Part shown: one piece after another, positions 7,544 to 14,997 of the stretch
Numbering within the stretch: position 1 is the first letter of the stretch
Layout: each line of letters starts with the position of its first letter
From: Arthrobacter sp.
Lineage (GTDB): Bacteria; Actinomycetota; Actinomycetes; Actinomycetales; Micrococcaceae
Length of the DNA: 15,021 bases
NCBI GenBank assembly: GCA_031178585.1
Contig: JAPSIT010000038.1
Location: forward strand, 1 to 15,021
Reading direction: 5' to 3'
Notes under the pieces: generated by a model
Databases searched by the model: none
The model's input: only the letters and a program-made list of their open reading frames with translations
Told to the model about the DNA's origin: nothing
Position numbers and translations under genes: made by a program

Positions 7544-8002
7544 TCAGGAGTCCGACGGGCTGTTGACCATGGAAAGTGCAGCGCGTTCCATGTAGTCCCA
7601 CAGGGTGCCCTCGTACAGCGGTGGCAGCTCCAGCGAGTCCACGGCAGTACGCATGTGGTGCAGCCAGCGGTCCTTCGCCTCAGGCGTCACGCGGAACGGC
7701 ATGTGGCGCATCCGCAGCCTCGGATGTCCGCGCTCTTCGCCGTAGGTGGTGGGCCCGCCCCAGTATTGCTCGAGGAACATCAGGAACCGCCGCTTCGCCG
7801 GGCCCAGGTCCTCTTCGGGATACATCGGACGCAGCAGCGGGTCAGTCGCCACGCCGTCGTAGAACACGTCGATGAGCTTCACGAAGGTCTCGTGGCCGCC
7901 CACGGCGTCGTAAAAGTTGTCCGTGTACCCGGGCTGGCTGAACGGATCGTTGCGCATCAGCTGCCGCGGCGCGTTGGGTTCGGATGGTGTGGGAAGGGTC
8001 AT
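7544..8002 (-). CDS. glbO: Group II truncated hemoglobin (trHbO)
   Basis: The product is 152 residues, a 2-on-2 globin that binds O2/NO through haem; in mycobacteria GlbO is linked to O2 and NO/peroxide handling. Compared with M. tuberculosis GlbO, all key residues are present: Tyr B10 = Y48 (DVFYDGV), Tyr CD1 = Y61 (MYPEEDL), proximal His F8 = H100 in HPRLRMRHMPF, Trp G8 = W113, plus the family hallmark FLEQYWGGPTTY and the ending MERAALSMVNSP. It carries about 25 extra N-terminal residues before NFYDAVGG; an internal ATG (residue 16) would shorten this, but GGAGA six bases before the ATG at 8002 supports the longer form. Its start is two bases after the stop of the MscS gene, and its ribosome binding site lies inside that gene's end, so the two are co-transcribed. 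Confidence 0.93.
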   Translation of the reverse strand: MTLPTPSEPNAPRQLMRNDPFSQPGYTDNFYDAVGGHETFVKLIDVFYDGVATDPLLRPMYPEEDLGPAKRRFLMFLEQYWGGPTTYGEERGHPRLRMRHMPFRVTPEAKDRWLHHMRTAVDSLELPPLYEGTLWDYMERAALSMVNSPSDS

Positions 8003-8004
8003 GG

Positions 8005-8676
8005 CTATTCTCCGGCCTTTTGCTGCGGTCCGTGTTGCGCTTCCGCTTCGAGCGGCCCGGCGCCCGGCTCCTCGGAGGGAGCCACATAATTGCCCTGCGA
8101 GCGGTTGCCCACCCGGAGGATTTCGCCGTTGCGGAGGTACCAGATGGCTCCGTTTTCATCCCGGACCCTGGTGATCCGCAGGCCGATGGACTCCACCACG
8201 CCCACCACTTCACTGGTCTCGATGATGTCGCCGATGCCGTACTGGTCCTCGATGGTGATGAAGATCCCGGCCAGGAAGTCCCGGATCAGCTGCTGGGCAC
8301 CGAAGCCGATGGCGATACCGAAGATACCAACGCTGGTCAGGAGCGGCGCGACGTCGACGTCAAGGTTCTTCAGCACGTAGATGCTGGTAATGACGGCGAG
8401 GACAACACCCACCACGCTGTTCAGCAGCGATCCGATGGTCCTGGCCCGCTGGGCGCGGCGCTCATGGTCCAGGGCGCGCAGCGCGGGGGCGACCCACCGG
8501 AAGTGGGGCTTCTTGAACAGCGTTGTCCCGCTGGCGACCCGTTTGGTAATCCGGGAGATCACGTAGGTTGCCAGCAGCCACAGGAGAATGCCTGCGCCGA
8601 GGCTGATCGCGATTCCGGCGACGTTGAAGCCCGCGGGCTCAAGCGAGGCCGAAGGCGTTGTAAACATGCTGTACAT
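8005..8676 (-). CDS. MscS-family small-conductance mechanosensitive channel
   Basis: The product is 223 residues with start ATG 8676, preceded by AAGGAG at 11 nt (somewhat long); another ATG nine bases further in is possible. Longer upstream readings have no support. There are three membrane helices: about 18-42, 80-102, and the pore-lining TM3 at about 109-140 with the Gly/Ala-rich SVGIFGIAIGFGAQQLIRDF pattern. The beta domain follows (IEDQYGIGDII, then VVGVVESIGLRITRVRDENG and YLRNGEILRVGNRS), and the protein ends soon after. The C-terminal alpha/beta vestibule is largely missing compared with E. coli MscS (286 residues), which is common for short actinobacterial versions. The role is release of solutes upon hypo-osmotic shock. 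It is downstream of osmC (122-base gap) and immediately upstream of the globin gene. Confidence 0.9.
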   Translation of the reverse strand: MYSMFTTPSASLEPAGFNVAGIAISLGAGILLWLLATYVISRITKRVASGTTLFKKPHFRWVAPALRALDHERRAQRARTIGSLLNSVVGVVLAVITSIYVLKNLDVDVAPLLTSVGIFGIAIGFGAQQLIRDFLAGIFITIEDQYGIGDIIETSEVVGVVESIGLRITRVRDENGAIWYLRNGEILRVGNRSQGNYVAPSEEPGAGPLEAEAQHGPQQKAGE

Positions 8677-8798
8677 CAGTAGGGATGCTCCTTGTTGCTT
8701 ACCGGGTGGCCTTGTAGCGCAGCCGCCTGTTTTGACGGTGCAGCCGCATAATTCCGATTGCGGTGCAGTGGCGGCCGGGTCTCTGTTCCCTCTTAAGC

Positions 8799-9299
8799 CT
8801 AGCCGGACTGAGCGGGCTGCTGGGCTGCCGCGGATGTGGTAACGGGAACGTGCAACACGGGGAAATTTACGCTGCGGGCGATGAAACACACAGCGTTGGC
8901 CTGCCGGTGCATTTCCTCGGCCAGCGCAACATGCGCTGGGTCAGCCAACACCGCGTGCGGACGGAGTGTCACAGTTTCGAACTGGCCGCTGCCGTCCCTG
9001 TTGAGCCGCATCATCCCGCTGGCATTGTCCTCGTAGGACACAACCACAACTCCGTGCTTCACGGCCACATGCAGGAAGGACAGCATGTGGCACTGCGCGA
9101 GCGCCGTGAGAAGCAGCTGCTCCGGGTTGAACCGCGAACGGTCGCCGTGGAAGGTAGGGTCAGCTGAACCTTCGAGGACCGGCAGCCCGGGGATTTCGAT
9201 GTCGTGGTCCCGGGAATAGTCCCGGTAGGACGACGTGCCCGTCCCCAGGTTGCCGGTCCAGCGAACAGTCAGAGAATAGTGATGTTCGTTAAAGCCCAT
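8799..9299 (-). CDS. OsmC family peroxiredoxin
   Basis: The product is 166 residues. OsmC/Ohr proteins reduce organic hydroperoxides using two Cys, with a lipoyl-type dithiol reductant in studied cases. The peroxidatic Cys is C70 in TALAQCHMLSFLH, at the start of the long central helix, and the second Cys is C138 in NAVCFIARSVNFPV; both are in the expected places. RFNPEQLLL, just before the helix, is the family's P-E motif. The start ATG at 9299 lies 9 bases after the pepN stop, so the two are probably one transcript. There is no Shine-Dalgarno, but TAAGCT (9306-9311, overlapping the pepN stop) ends six bases before the ATG, which would also permit an internal leaderless start. The last residues (AAAQQPAQSG) form a non-conserved tail. 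Confidence 0.92.
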   Translation of the reverse strand: MGFNEHHYSLTVRWTGNLGTGTSSYRDYSRDHDIEIPGLPVLEGSADPTFHGDRSRFNPEQLLLTALAQCHMLSFLHVAVKHGVVVVSYEDNASGMMRLNRDGSGQFETVTLRPHAVLADPAHVALAEEMHRQANAVCFIARSVNFPVLHVPVTTSAAAQQPAQSG

Positions 9300-9308
9300 G
9301 GAGCCAGC

Positions 9309-11870
9309 TTAGACATCGGCAGCGCGGGCACGCAGGGCCCTGGCAACCCCGTCGCGGTTTTCGAGCATCATGCGGCGCAGCGCCGCGCTCTCCTCCGGCA
9401 GCGCCGCCAGGAACGCGTCGGTGCGGTCGATGGTCGCCTGGGTGGTCAGCTGGGCCGGGTAGAGCCCGACGACGATCTGCTGGGCGAGCGCGTGCGTGCG
9501 CTCCGCGACGATCCCCGGTACTGCCTGGAAGTACTTTTCCGAGTACGGCTCCAGCAGTGCGGTGTCCAGCACGCGCGTGAAGCCGGCGACGGCCGAGGCC
9601 TGGATGGCATTGGAGAGGTCGCCCTTCACCACGATCGAGTCCCAGGCCGCCGCCTTCGCCTCGGGCGTGGGAATGGCTGCTTTGGCCAGCGCCGCAGCAT
9701 TCTGCCCGTTGGAGGTGTTGTCCTTTTCCAGTTCGGCGTCGATCTGTTCCTGCCCTATCCGCCCGCCCACCACGAGGGACGCCACGAGCTCCCAGCGCAG
9801 GTCCTGGTCCACCGTCAGGCCAGGGAGTGTGGCGGAACCGTCCAGCAGCCCGGCGATGGTGTCGAGCTGCTGCTCGCTGCGGGCCAGCAGCGCGTACGAC
9901 TTCACGAACTGCAGCTGCGCGTCGGAGCCGCCCGGCACGGCAGCAGCCAGATCCCAGAGCCGGTCCGCTGCCGACACGTTAGTGGCTTCGCGGTGCTCCT
10001 CCGCAACATAGAAGGTCAAAGTGGTGGCCAGCTGGCGCAGCTGGACCAGGATGACCGACGAATCGCTTTCAGCAGCGATATTGGCAAGGATCAGGTCCAC
10101 GTAGCCGCGGGCCGGGGTCTCGCCGTCGCGGGCTGCGTCCCAGGCGGAACCCCACACAAGCGTGCGGGGCAGGCTTTCGCGGAAGTCCTTAAGGTGCGCC
10201 TTGGCGGTGGCCAGGGACCTCCCGTCGAGCCGGACCTTGGCGTAGGCGAGGTCGTCGTCGTTGAGCAGGATCAGGTCGGGCTGCCGCAGGCCGGCCAGAG
10301 CAGGCACCGCGGTGCGTTCGCCGTCGACGTCGAGCTCCTCACGGTGGACGCGCTCCAGCCTTCCCTCGTCAGTGAGATCGTAGAACCCGACGGCGAGGCG
10401 GTGCGGGCGCAGGGTGGGCTGTTCGGCGATGGCGGACTGCAGGATGGCAAAGTCCGTAATGGTGCCGTCGGCATCCACCGTCAGTTCAGGCTGCAGGGTG
10501 TTGACTCCGGCGGTTTCGAGCCAGAGCCGGCCCCACTGGTCCAGGTCCCGGCCGCTGGCCTTCTCCAGTTCCGCCATGAGGTCCGCGAGTTCCGTGTTGC
10601 CCCAGGCATGCTTGCCGAAGTATTCGCGGACCCCGGCCATGAACTGCCCGGATCCCACCCACGCCACGAGCTGGCGCAGTACCGAAGCACCCTTGGCGTA
10701 GGTGATCCCGTCGAAGTTGACCTCCACGTCGTGGAGATCGTTGATCTCCGCGAAGATCGGGTGCGTGGTGGGGAGCTGGTCCTGGCGGTAGGCCCAGGAT
10801 TTCTCCACGGAGGCGAAGGTGGTCCAGGCGCTCTGGAACTTGGTGTTTTCCACCGCGGCGAGGTGGGACATGTACTCGGCGAAGGACTCATTGAGCCACA
10901 GGTCATTCCACCAGCGCATGGTCACCAGGTCGCCGAACCACATGTGCGCCAGTTCGTGCAGGACGGTGATGGCCCGGCGCTCCACCTGGGCTTCCGGGAC
11001 CTTGCCGCGGAAGACATAGCCCTCCAGGATGGTCACCGCGCCGGCGTTTTCCATTGCACCGGCGTTGAACTCCGGCACGAAGAGCTGGTCGTACTTCTCG
11101 AACGGGTACGGGCAGCCGAACTGTGCTTCGAAGAATTCGAACCCCTGGCGGGTGAGCTCGAAGATGTTGTCTGCGTCCAGGTACTGCATCAGCGATTTAC
11201 GGGCAAACACGCCGAGCGGAATGACGCGGCCGTCAGCGCTGGTGACATCGCTGCGCAGCGACTGGTAGGGGCCCGCGATCAGGGCGGTCACGTACGAGGA
11301 GAGCCTCGGGGTGGGCGTAAACTCCCAGACGGAGCGGGCACCGCCGTCGGCCCCGGGAGAAGTCGGGACCGGCACCGGGGTGGGGGAGTTGGAAACGACA
11401 TCCCAGTGTGACGGGGCCGTCACACGGAAAGTGAAGGTGGCCTTGAGGTCCGGCTGTTCGAACACGGCGAACATGCGGCGCGAGTCCGGCACCTCGAACT
11501 GGGTGTACAGGTACACCTCGCCATCTACAGGATCAACAAAGCGGTGCAGCCCCTCGCCCGTGTTCATATAGGGCGTGTCTGCCACCACGGTGAGTTCGTT
11601 CTGCGCCGCAAGGTCCGGCAGTTGGATGCGGATGCCGTCGGAAACCTCCGCCGGGTCAAGCTCACGCCCGTTCAGCGTCACGCTGTGCACCGCCTCGGTG
11701 ACGGCGTCGATGAAGGTGGAGGAACCCGGCGCGGCGCTGAACCTGACGGTGGTGGTGGCACCGAAGACGCTTTCTCCCCTCGTGAGATCCAGGCTGACGT
11801 CATAGGAATCAACGGCGATCAGGTCGGCGCGTTCGCGCGCTTCGGTGCGCGTCAGGTTCATGCCTGGCAA
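9309..11870 (-). CDS. pepN: Aminopeptidase N (M1 zinc metallopeptidase)
   Basis: The product is 853 residues. It removes N-terminal amino acids from peptides in the cytoplasm; there is no signal peptide. Seen: exopeptidase motif GAMEN (271-275), zinc motif HELAH (305-309) with the third ligand E328 in WLNESFAEY, 18 residues after the second His, and the usual N-terminal beta domain. From about residue 520 a long helical ERAP1-like C-terminal domain follows. I chose the TTG start at 11870: GGAGG (complement of 11878-11882) lies 7 nt upstream, and the resulting MPGMNLTRTEARERA matches the MPG-NLTR start common in actinobacterial PepN. The ATG at 11861, three codons later, would be 16 nt from the same ribosome binding site. 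It is the first gene of a minus-strand series (osmC next, 9-base gap). A candidate promoter is TTGCCA/AACAAT at 11911-11938. Confidence 0.95.
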   Translation of the reverse strand: MPGMNLTRTEARERADLIAVDSYDVSLDLTRGESVFGATTTVRFSAAPGSSTFIDAVTEAVHSVTLNGRELDPAEVSDGIRIQLPDLAAQNELTVVADTPYMNTGEGLHRFVDPVDGEVYLYTQFEVPDSRRMFAVFEQPDLKATFTFRVTAPSHWDVVSNSPTPVPVPTSPGADGGARSVWEFTPTPRLSSYVTALIAGPYQSLRSDVTSADGRVIPLGVFARKSLMQYLDADNIFELTRQGFEFFEAQFGCPYPFEKYDQLFVPEFNAGAMENAGAVTILEGYVFRGKVPEAQVERRAITVLHELAHMWFGDLVTMRWWNDLWLNESFAEYMSHLAAVENTKFQSAWTTFASVEKSWAYRQDQLPTTHPIFAEINDLHDVEVNFDGITYAKGASVLRQLVAWVGSGQFMAGVREYFGKHAWGNTELADLMAELEKASGRDLDQWGRLWLETAGVNTLQPELTVDADGTITDFAILQSAIAEQPTLRPHRLAVGFYDLTDEGRLERVHREELDVDGERTAVPALAGLRQPDLILLNDDDLAYAKVRLDGRSLATAKAHLKDFRESLPRTLVWGSAWDAARDGETPARGYVDLILANIAAESDSSVILVQLRQLATTLTFYVAEEHREATNVSAADRLWDLAAAVPGGSDAQLQFVKSYALLARSEQQLDTIAGLLDGSATLPGLTVDQDLRWELVASLVVGGRIGQEQIDAELEKDNTSNGQNAAALAKAAIPTPEAKAAAWDSIVVKGDLSNAIQASAVAGFTRVLDTALLEPYSEKYFQAVPGIVAERTHALAQQIVVGLYPAQLTTQATIDRTDAFLAALPEESAALRRMMLENRDGVARALRARAADV

Positions 11871-11910
11871 GGGTGGGCCTCCAGAGGGTGAGGGTCGTTA
11901 CTGTGAGGCC

Positions 11911-11938
11911 ATTGTTTCAGTTGGCCGCTCTTTGGCAA
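11911..11938 (-). promoter_or_regulatory. Candidate pepN promoter
   Basis: On the minus strand TTGCCA (11933-11938) and AACAAT (11911-11916) are 16 bases apart. Transcription would start near 11904, leaving a leader of about 34 nt that contains the GGAGG used by the TTG start. Confidence 0.4.
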
Positions 11939-11983
11939 GCAGCAGGGACCGCGTTTCCAGTCCCGGCGGCGCCCCGGCGGGAG

Positions 11984-11989
11984 TAGTTT
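11984..11989 (+). promoter_or_regulatory. Candidate -10 box for the DUF1648-like gene
   Basis: TAGTTT ends six bases before the ATG at 11996. A gggag at 11979-11983 is 12 nt from the ATG, too far for good translation initiation, so a leaderless mRNA is the simpler reading. No clear -35 box. Confidence 0.4.
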
Positions 11990-11995
11990 TAAAGC

Positions 11996-13012
11996 ATGGG
12001 AAAGTTCCTCGATTCGGTGGACGTCAAGGCCCTGCGCTTCGCGATCGGGTTTCCCGTGCTGCTCGCCGCAGCCTTCGCGCTCAGTGCCGTGCTGCTGCGC
12101 CCTGACCTTCCGGAACCGCTTGCGGTCCAGTGGAACGACGGCGGCGGCATCAATTTTGCACCCTTCCCGGCTTATGTGGGGGTTGGCGCCGCCATGATCA
12201 TCGCGGCAGGCTGGCTGGTGCTCCTGCAGGCCGTACCGGTCTCAAGGCCCACCGTTATGCGGCGGATCATGATGGGGGCCGGACTCACACTAAGCCTGTT
12301 TGTCACCACGGTCCTCGCGGCAGGCCTGGTGGGGCAGGCGGGCGAGGCTGACGCCCGGGAATCGCATGTCGACTTCATCGTGCTGTCCACGGGCAGCGGC
12401 GCTGCCCTCGCGCTCGGCGTCATCATGGGATTCGTATTCAAGGCCGACCAGCAGTGGACGCCTGAGGACGACCGGGCGCTGCAGCGGGCCCTGGAGCTGG
12501 AGCTTGATCCCGAACTCGCCACCGACTCGATAAGGCTGTGGGTGCACGCCCGCAGCTCCGTTTTCGTCATGATCGGCATAGCCAGCCTTTTCCCGGCTTC
12601 CCTCATCGCGATTGCCGTCCCCTGGCTGGGTGCCCTGTTGGTGGCAGCTGCGATCCTCGGCGCGGCCTTCCTGTTCGCCCGCGTCACAGCCGACCGCAGC
12701 GGCCTGCGCGTTTTCGTTGCCGGAATACTACGCGTCGTGGATGTTCCCGCCGAGGCGATCTCGGCAGCAGCCCCCGCAGATGTCCGCGCAGCTGACTACG
12801 GCGGCTGGGGCTACCGCAACCACGGGGAAACCGCCGCCGTGCTGGTGAGCAGCGGGCCCGCCGTCGTCGTCCGCAAAACCGACGGCCACCGCCTCGCCGT
12901 GAGCGGCGGCAATACCGATTCGGCCGCCCGCCTCGCCGAAGTCCTCACACGCATTGCCGCGCGCGCCAGGAAGGACGGGCGTTCTCCCTCCGAGGGCGAG
13001 GGCGACGCGTAA
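11996..13012 (+). CDS. DUF1648-domain membrane protein
   Basis: The product is 338 residues. The first helix (about 13-34) is followed by PDLPEPLAVQWNDGGGINFAPFPAYVG, the hallmark pattern of DUF1648 (a P-x-H/Q-[WF]-N/D-x-x-G motif after the first helix). Further helices are at about 58-78, 88-110 and 125-148, then a charged loop (TPEDDRALQRALELELDP) and two helices at about 188-228. The last 110 residues are soluble and contain a PH-like strand pattern (RVVDVPAEAISAAAPADVR, YGGWGYRNHGETAAVLVSSGPAVVV) that is probably cytoplasmic. The family has no firmly known function; relatives include SdpI-type immunity and signalling proteins. It is divergent from pepN across 125 bases and followed at 103 bases by rpiB; it may be monocistronic. 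Confidence 0.8.
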   Translation: MGKFLDSVDVKALRFAIGFPVLLAAAFALSAVLLRPDLPEPLAVQWNDGGGINFAPFPAYVGVGAAMIIAAGWLVLLQAVPVSRPTVMRRIMMGAGLTLSLFVTTVLAAGLVGQAGEADARESHVDFIVLSTGSGAALALGVIMGFVFKADQQWTPEDDRALQRALELELDPELATDSIRLWVHARSSVFVMIGIASLFPASLIAIAVPWLGALLVAAAILGAAFLFARVTADRSGLRVFVAGILRVVDVPAEAISAAAPADVRAADYGGWGYRNHGETAAVLVSSGPAVVVRKTDGHRLAVSGGNTDSAARLAEVLTRIAARARKDGRSPSEGEGDA

Positions 13013-13095
13013 AGACAGCGTCATGACAGTACCCCACCTAGTACGCTGGTAGCTGTCGATTTTGATCTGTACAGCCCGGCCGCGCCCCGGAGCTC

Positions 13096-13119
13096 ATGAC
13101 TGAACGGAAGCCACCGTGA
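13096..13119 (+). other. Seven-codon upstream reading frame overlapping the rpiB start
   Basis: ATG at 13096 opens a 7-codon frame (MTERKPP) whose TGA (13117-13119) overlaps the GTG start of rpiB as GTGA. GGAG (13089-13092) precedes it by only three bases, short for a ribosome binding site. It could couple translation or be chance. Confidence 0.2.
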
Positions 13120-13610
13120 CCACACCCCCTGCGTTCCCGCGGGTCCACATCGCCACTGACCACGCCGGCATGGAGCTGAGCGCCCACCTGGTCAGCCATT
13201 TGTCCGCCAAGGGCTACGACGTGGTGGACCACGGACCCAAGGAATACGACGCCCTGGATGACTATCCGTCGTTCTGCATCAATGCGGCGCTCGCCGTGGT
13301 GGCCGACCAGCAGGCTGGCGTGCATGCCCTGGGTATCGTGCTTGGCGGCTCCGGCAACGGCGAACAGATCGCCGCGAACAAGGTTAAGGGGGCGCGCGCG
13401 GCGCTTTGCTGGAACCACTCCACCGCAGTCCTGGCCCGGCAGCACAACGACGCCAACCTGGTGGCTGTGGGCGGTAGGCAGCACAGCGTCGAGGAAGCGA
13501 CGGAACTCATCGAGGCGTTCCTTCAGGAACCGTTCAGCAACGATGAGCGTCACATCCGGCGCATCGGCAAGATTGCCACCTACGAAACCACCGGCGAGGT
13601 CGTCGAGTAG
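13116..13610 (+). CDS. rpiB: Ribose-5-phosphate isomerase B
   Basis: The product is 164 residues and interconverts ribulose-5-phosphate and ribose-5-phosphate in the non-oxidative pentose phosphate pathway. Seen: ATDHAG near the N-terminus (D15, H16), DDYPSFC (49-54), the phosphate-binding GGSGNGE (77-83) and IAANKVKGARAAL, then RQHNDANLVAVGGRQH. As in the M. tuberculosis enzyme, the catalytic Cys of the E. coli type is replaced by Gly and the acid/base would be E83, with S79 nearby. Both points rely on recalled alignments. The GTG start has ggaag at 13106-13110 five bases upstream. Its stop TAG shares a base with the GTG of the following glycosylase gene (TAGTG), so the two are translationally coupled. 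Compared with the M. tuberculosis protein there are a few extra residues (QQAGVHA) before the phosphate loop. Confidence 0.93.
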   Translation: MTTPPAFPRVHIATDHAGMELSAHLVSHLSAKGYDVVDHGPKEYDALDDYPSFCINAALAVVADQQAGVHALGIVLGGSGNGEQIAANKVKGARAALCWNHSTAVLARQHNDANLVAVGGRQHSVEEATELIEAFLQEPFSNDERHIRRIGKIATYETTGEVVE

Positions 13611-14623
13611 TGCCCGAGGGGCATTCCATCCACCGGCTCGCCCGGCAGTTCCGTGACGTGTTCGGAGGCCGGCGGCTTGCAGTCACCAGCCCGCAGGGCC
13701 GCTTCTCCGCCGGTGCGGCCTTATTGGACGGCCACACGCTGGTGCGCGCGGACGCTCACGGCAAGCACCTGTTCCTGCGCTTCGAGCACAGCCTTGTGCT
13801 CCACGTCCATCTGGGCCTGTACGGCGCGTGGGACTTCGGCGGCGACCGTGAATTCAACGGGGCGTCCAGCATCGGCGCGCCCCGCCGCCTAGGGGAGCGG
13901 GAAGTACCCGGCGATACGCGTGCGGCCTCCACTGCATCCCCTGAGGCTGCCTCCACGGATGCTCCTGCCACTGCAGATTCAGCTCCCTACACGGGTCCGC
14001 CGGAACCGGTGGGAGCGGTGCGGGTGCGCCTGGCCAGCGACCACGGTTGGGCAGACCTGCGAGGTGCCACCACCTGCGCCGCAATTACGGAAGCGGACGC
14101 TGCGGCCGTACTGCGGAGGTTGGGTCCGGACCCGCTGCACAGTTCCGCGCCGCCCGCCACGTTCCTCGCCGGTTCCGGTTTTGCCCCCATTACGGGTCCT
14201 GCCCAGGATGGGCACAGCGGGCGCGAGGACTTCGTTAACCGGGTCATCACGCGAAAGACCCCGGTCGCGACGCTGTTGATGGACCAGAAGGTGATTGCCG
14301 GCGTCGGAAATGTCTACCGCGCTGAAGTGCTGTTCCGGCAGCGGATCGATCCGCTGCTGCCCGGCCGGGGGCTCTCCGCGGACGAGGCCGCGCGCCTCTG
14401 GGACGATACCGCTGCGGTGATGGCCGACGGCGTCCGCGACGGCCGGATCATCACCACGACGCCGGGGTACTGGACTAATAAGGGCTCGCTGCCGCCGAAT
14501 GAGGAAGCGCATTTTGTGTACCGGCGCCATGGGCAGCCCTGTCGCGTCTGCGGCACAGCCGTGGAATTGGCCGAGCACGCCGGCCGCAAGCTGTACTGGT
14601 GCCCGGCCTGCCAGCAGTCCTGA
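13610..14623 (+). CDS. Fpg/Nei-family DNA glycosylase/AP lyase (Nei2-like)
   Basis: The product is 337 residues. It should excise oxidised bases and cut the resulting abasic site. The N-terminus after Met removal is PEGHSIHRLARQF: Pro2 nucleophile, Glu3, and Lys52 in HGKHLF are the catalytic set. The H2TH region is LLMDQKVIAGVGNVYRAEVLFRQRIDP, and the C-terminal zinc finger has C311, C314, C331 and C334. PEGH (not PELP) and the overall match to M. tuberculosis Nei2, as I remember it, point to a Nei-type enzyme for oxidised pyrimidines; this is not certain. Odd: residues about 78-131 form a low-complexity Ala/Ser/Thr/Pro insertion between two beta-sandwich segments (WDFGG and GAVRVRLAS). The GTG start overlaps the rpiB stop by one base. 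A terminator follows at 14687-14715. Confidence 0.9.
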   Translation: MPEGHSIHRLARQFRDVFGGRRLAVTSPQGRFSAGAALLDGHTLVRADAHGKHLFLRFEHSLVLHVHLGLYGAWDFGGDREFNGASSIGAPRRLGEREVPGDTRAASTASPEAASTDAPATADSAPYTGPPEPVGAVRVRLASDHGWADLRGATTCAAITEADAAAVLRRLGPDPLHSSAPPATFLAGSGFAPITGPAQDGHSGREDFVNRVITRKTPVATLLMDQKVIAGVGNVYRAEVLFRQRIDPLLPGRGLSADEAARLWDDTAAVMADGVRDGRIITTTPGYWTNKGSLPPNEEAHFVYRRHGQPCRVCGTAVELAEHAGRKLYWCPACQQS

Positions 14624-14686
14624 TCCCGTAATAATTTCGGTAGCTGCCCACCCTGGATTGCCGCAGGTGCAGAAAAGCAGGAACGA

Positions 14687-14715
14687 AGAAGGGCCCCTCA
14701 CCGAGGGGCCCTTCT
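14687..14715. terminator. Bidirectional terminator between the nei-like gene and tRNA-Gly
   Basis: A perfect 13 bp stem (14687-14699 with 14703-14715) with a three-base loop. It lies 63 bases after the glycosylase stop and five bases after the 3' end of the minus-strand tRNA-Gly. The minus-strand flank is T-rich (tcgttcctgcttttc), the plus-strand flank is not. Confidence 0.75.
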
Positions 14716-14719
14716 GCAG

Positions 14720-14790
14720 AGGGGACGACGGGAATCGAACCCGCGTAATCAGTTTGGAAGACTGAGGCTTTACCATTAAGCTACGTCCCC
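14720..14790 (-). tRNA. tRNA-Gly (anticodon TCC)
   Basis: A complete 71-nt cloverleaf on the minus strand: acceptor GGGGACG/CGTCCCC, discriminator T, D arm GCTT...AAGC, anticodon stem TCAGT/ACTGA with loop CTTCCAA (anticodon TCC), T arm GCGGG-TTCGATT-CCCGT. CCA is not encoded. It reads GGA/GGG codons. Confidence 0.95.
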
Positions 14791-14847
14791 GAGGAAAGTC
14801 AGCGTTTCCGCTGCACATCTTCAGGCTGGCTGTTCAAGCCGGATACA

Positions 14848-14877
14848 ACTAAACCTAATTCATCCCCCCGGTGTCAA
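14848..14877 (-). promoter_or_regulatory. Candidate tRNA-Gly promoter
   Basis: A perfect -35 box TTGACA (minus strand, 14872-14877) is followed after 18 bases by TTTAGT (14848-14853). The start would be near 14841, about 50 nt before the mature tRNA. Confidence 0.5.
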
Positions 14878-14903
14878 ATGTGCAAACCCGGCAGGTATGA
14901 ACG

Positions 14904-14909
14904 TAGACT
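14904..14909 (+). promoter_or_regulatory. Candidate -10 box of tRNA-Pro
   Basis: TAGACT ends 13 bases before the tRNA 5' end, fitting a short tRNA leader. The -35 position (TGCAAA, 14881-14886, 17-base spacer) is a poor match. The divergent tRNA-Gly promoter lies beside it. Confidence 0.4.
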
Positions 14910-14922
14910 GTCCTGTGCGTTA

Positions 14923-14997
14923 CGGGGTGTAGCTCAGCTTGGCTAGAGCACCTGCTTTGGGAGCAGGAAGTCGCAGGTTCAAATCCTGTCACCCCGA
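14923..14997 (+). tRNA. tRNA-Pro (anticodon TGG)
   Basis: A complete 75-nt cloverleaf: acceptor CGGGGTG/CACCCCG with discriminator A, D arm GCTC...GAGC, anticodon stem CCTGC/GCAGG with loop TTTGGGA (anticodon TGG), T arm GCAGG-TTCAAAT-CCTGT. CCA is not encoded. It is divergent from tRNA-Gly. Only 24 bases follow before the window ends. Confidence 0.95.

Noticed and set aside
8736..8770. Repeated cggtgcag and short inverted arms in the osmC-mscS gap
   Set aside because: The arms pair over only about five bases and the direct repeat is eight bases long, within what GC-rich DNA shows by chance.
9204..11411. A 735-residue open frame on the plus strand opposite pepN
   Set aside because: It is antisense to a gene with full M1 peptidase motifs. 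Its product is a Gly/Val/Gln/His-rich mixture with no recognisable domain, the usual mirror frame of a GC3-biased gene.
13979..14818. A minus-strand frame running through tRNA-Gly and the Nei-like gene
   Set aside because: It begins upstream of and reads through a tRNA and a terminator; no domain is visible.
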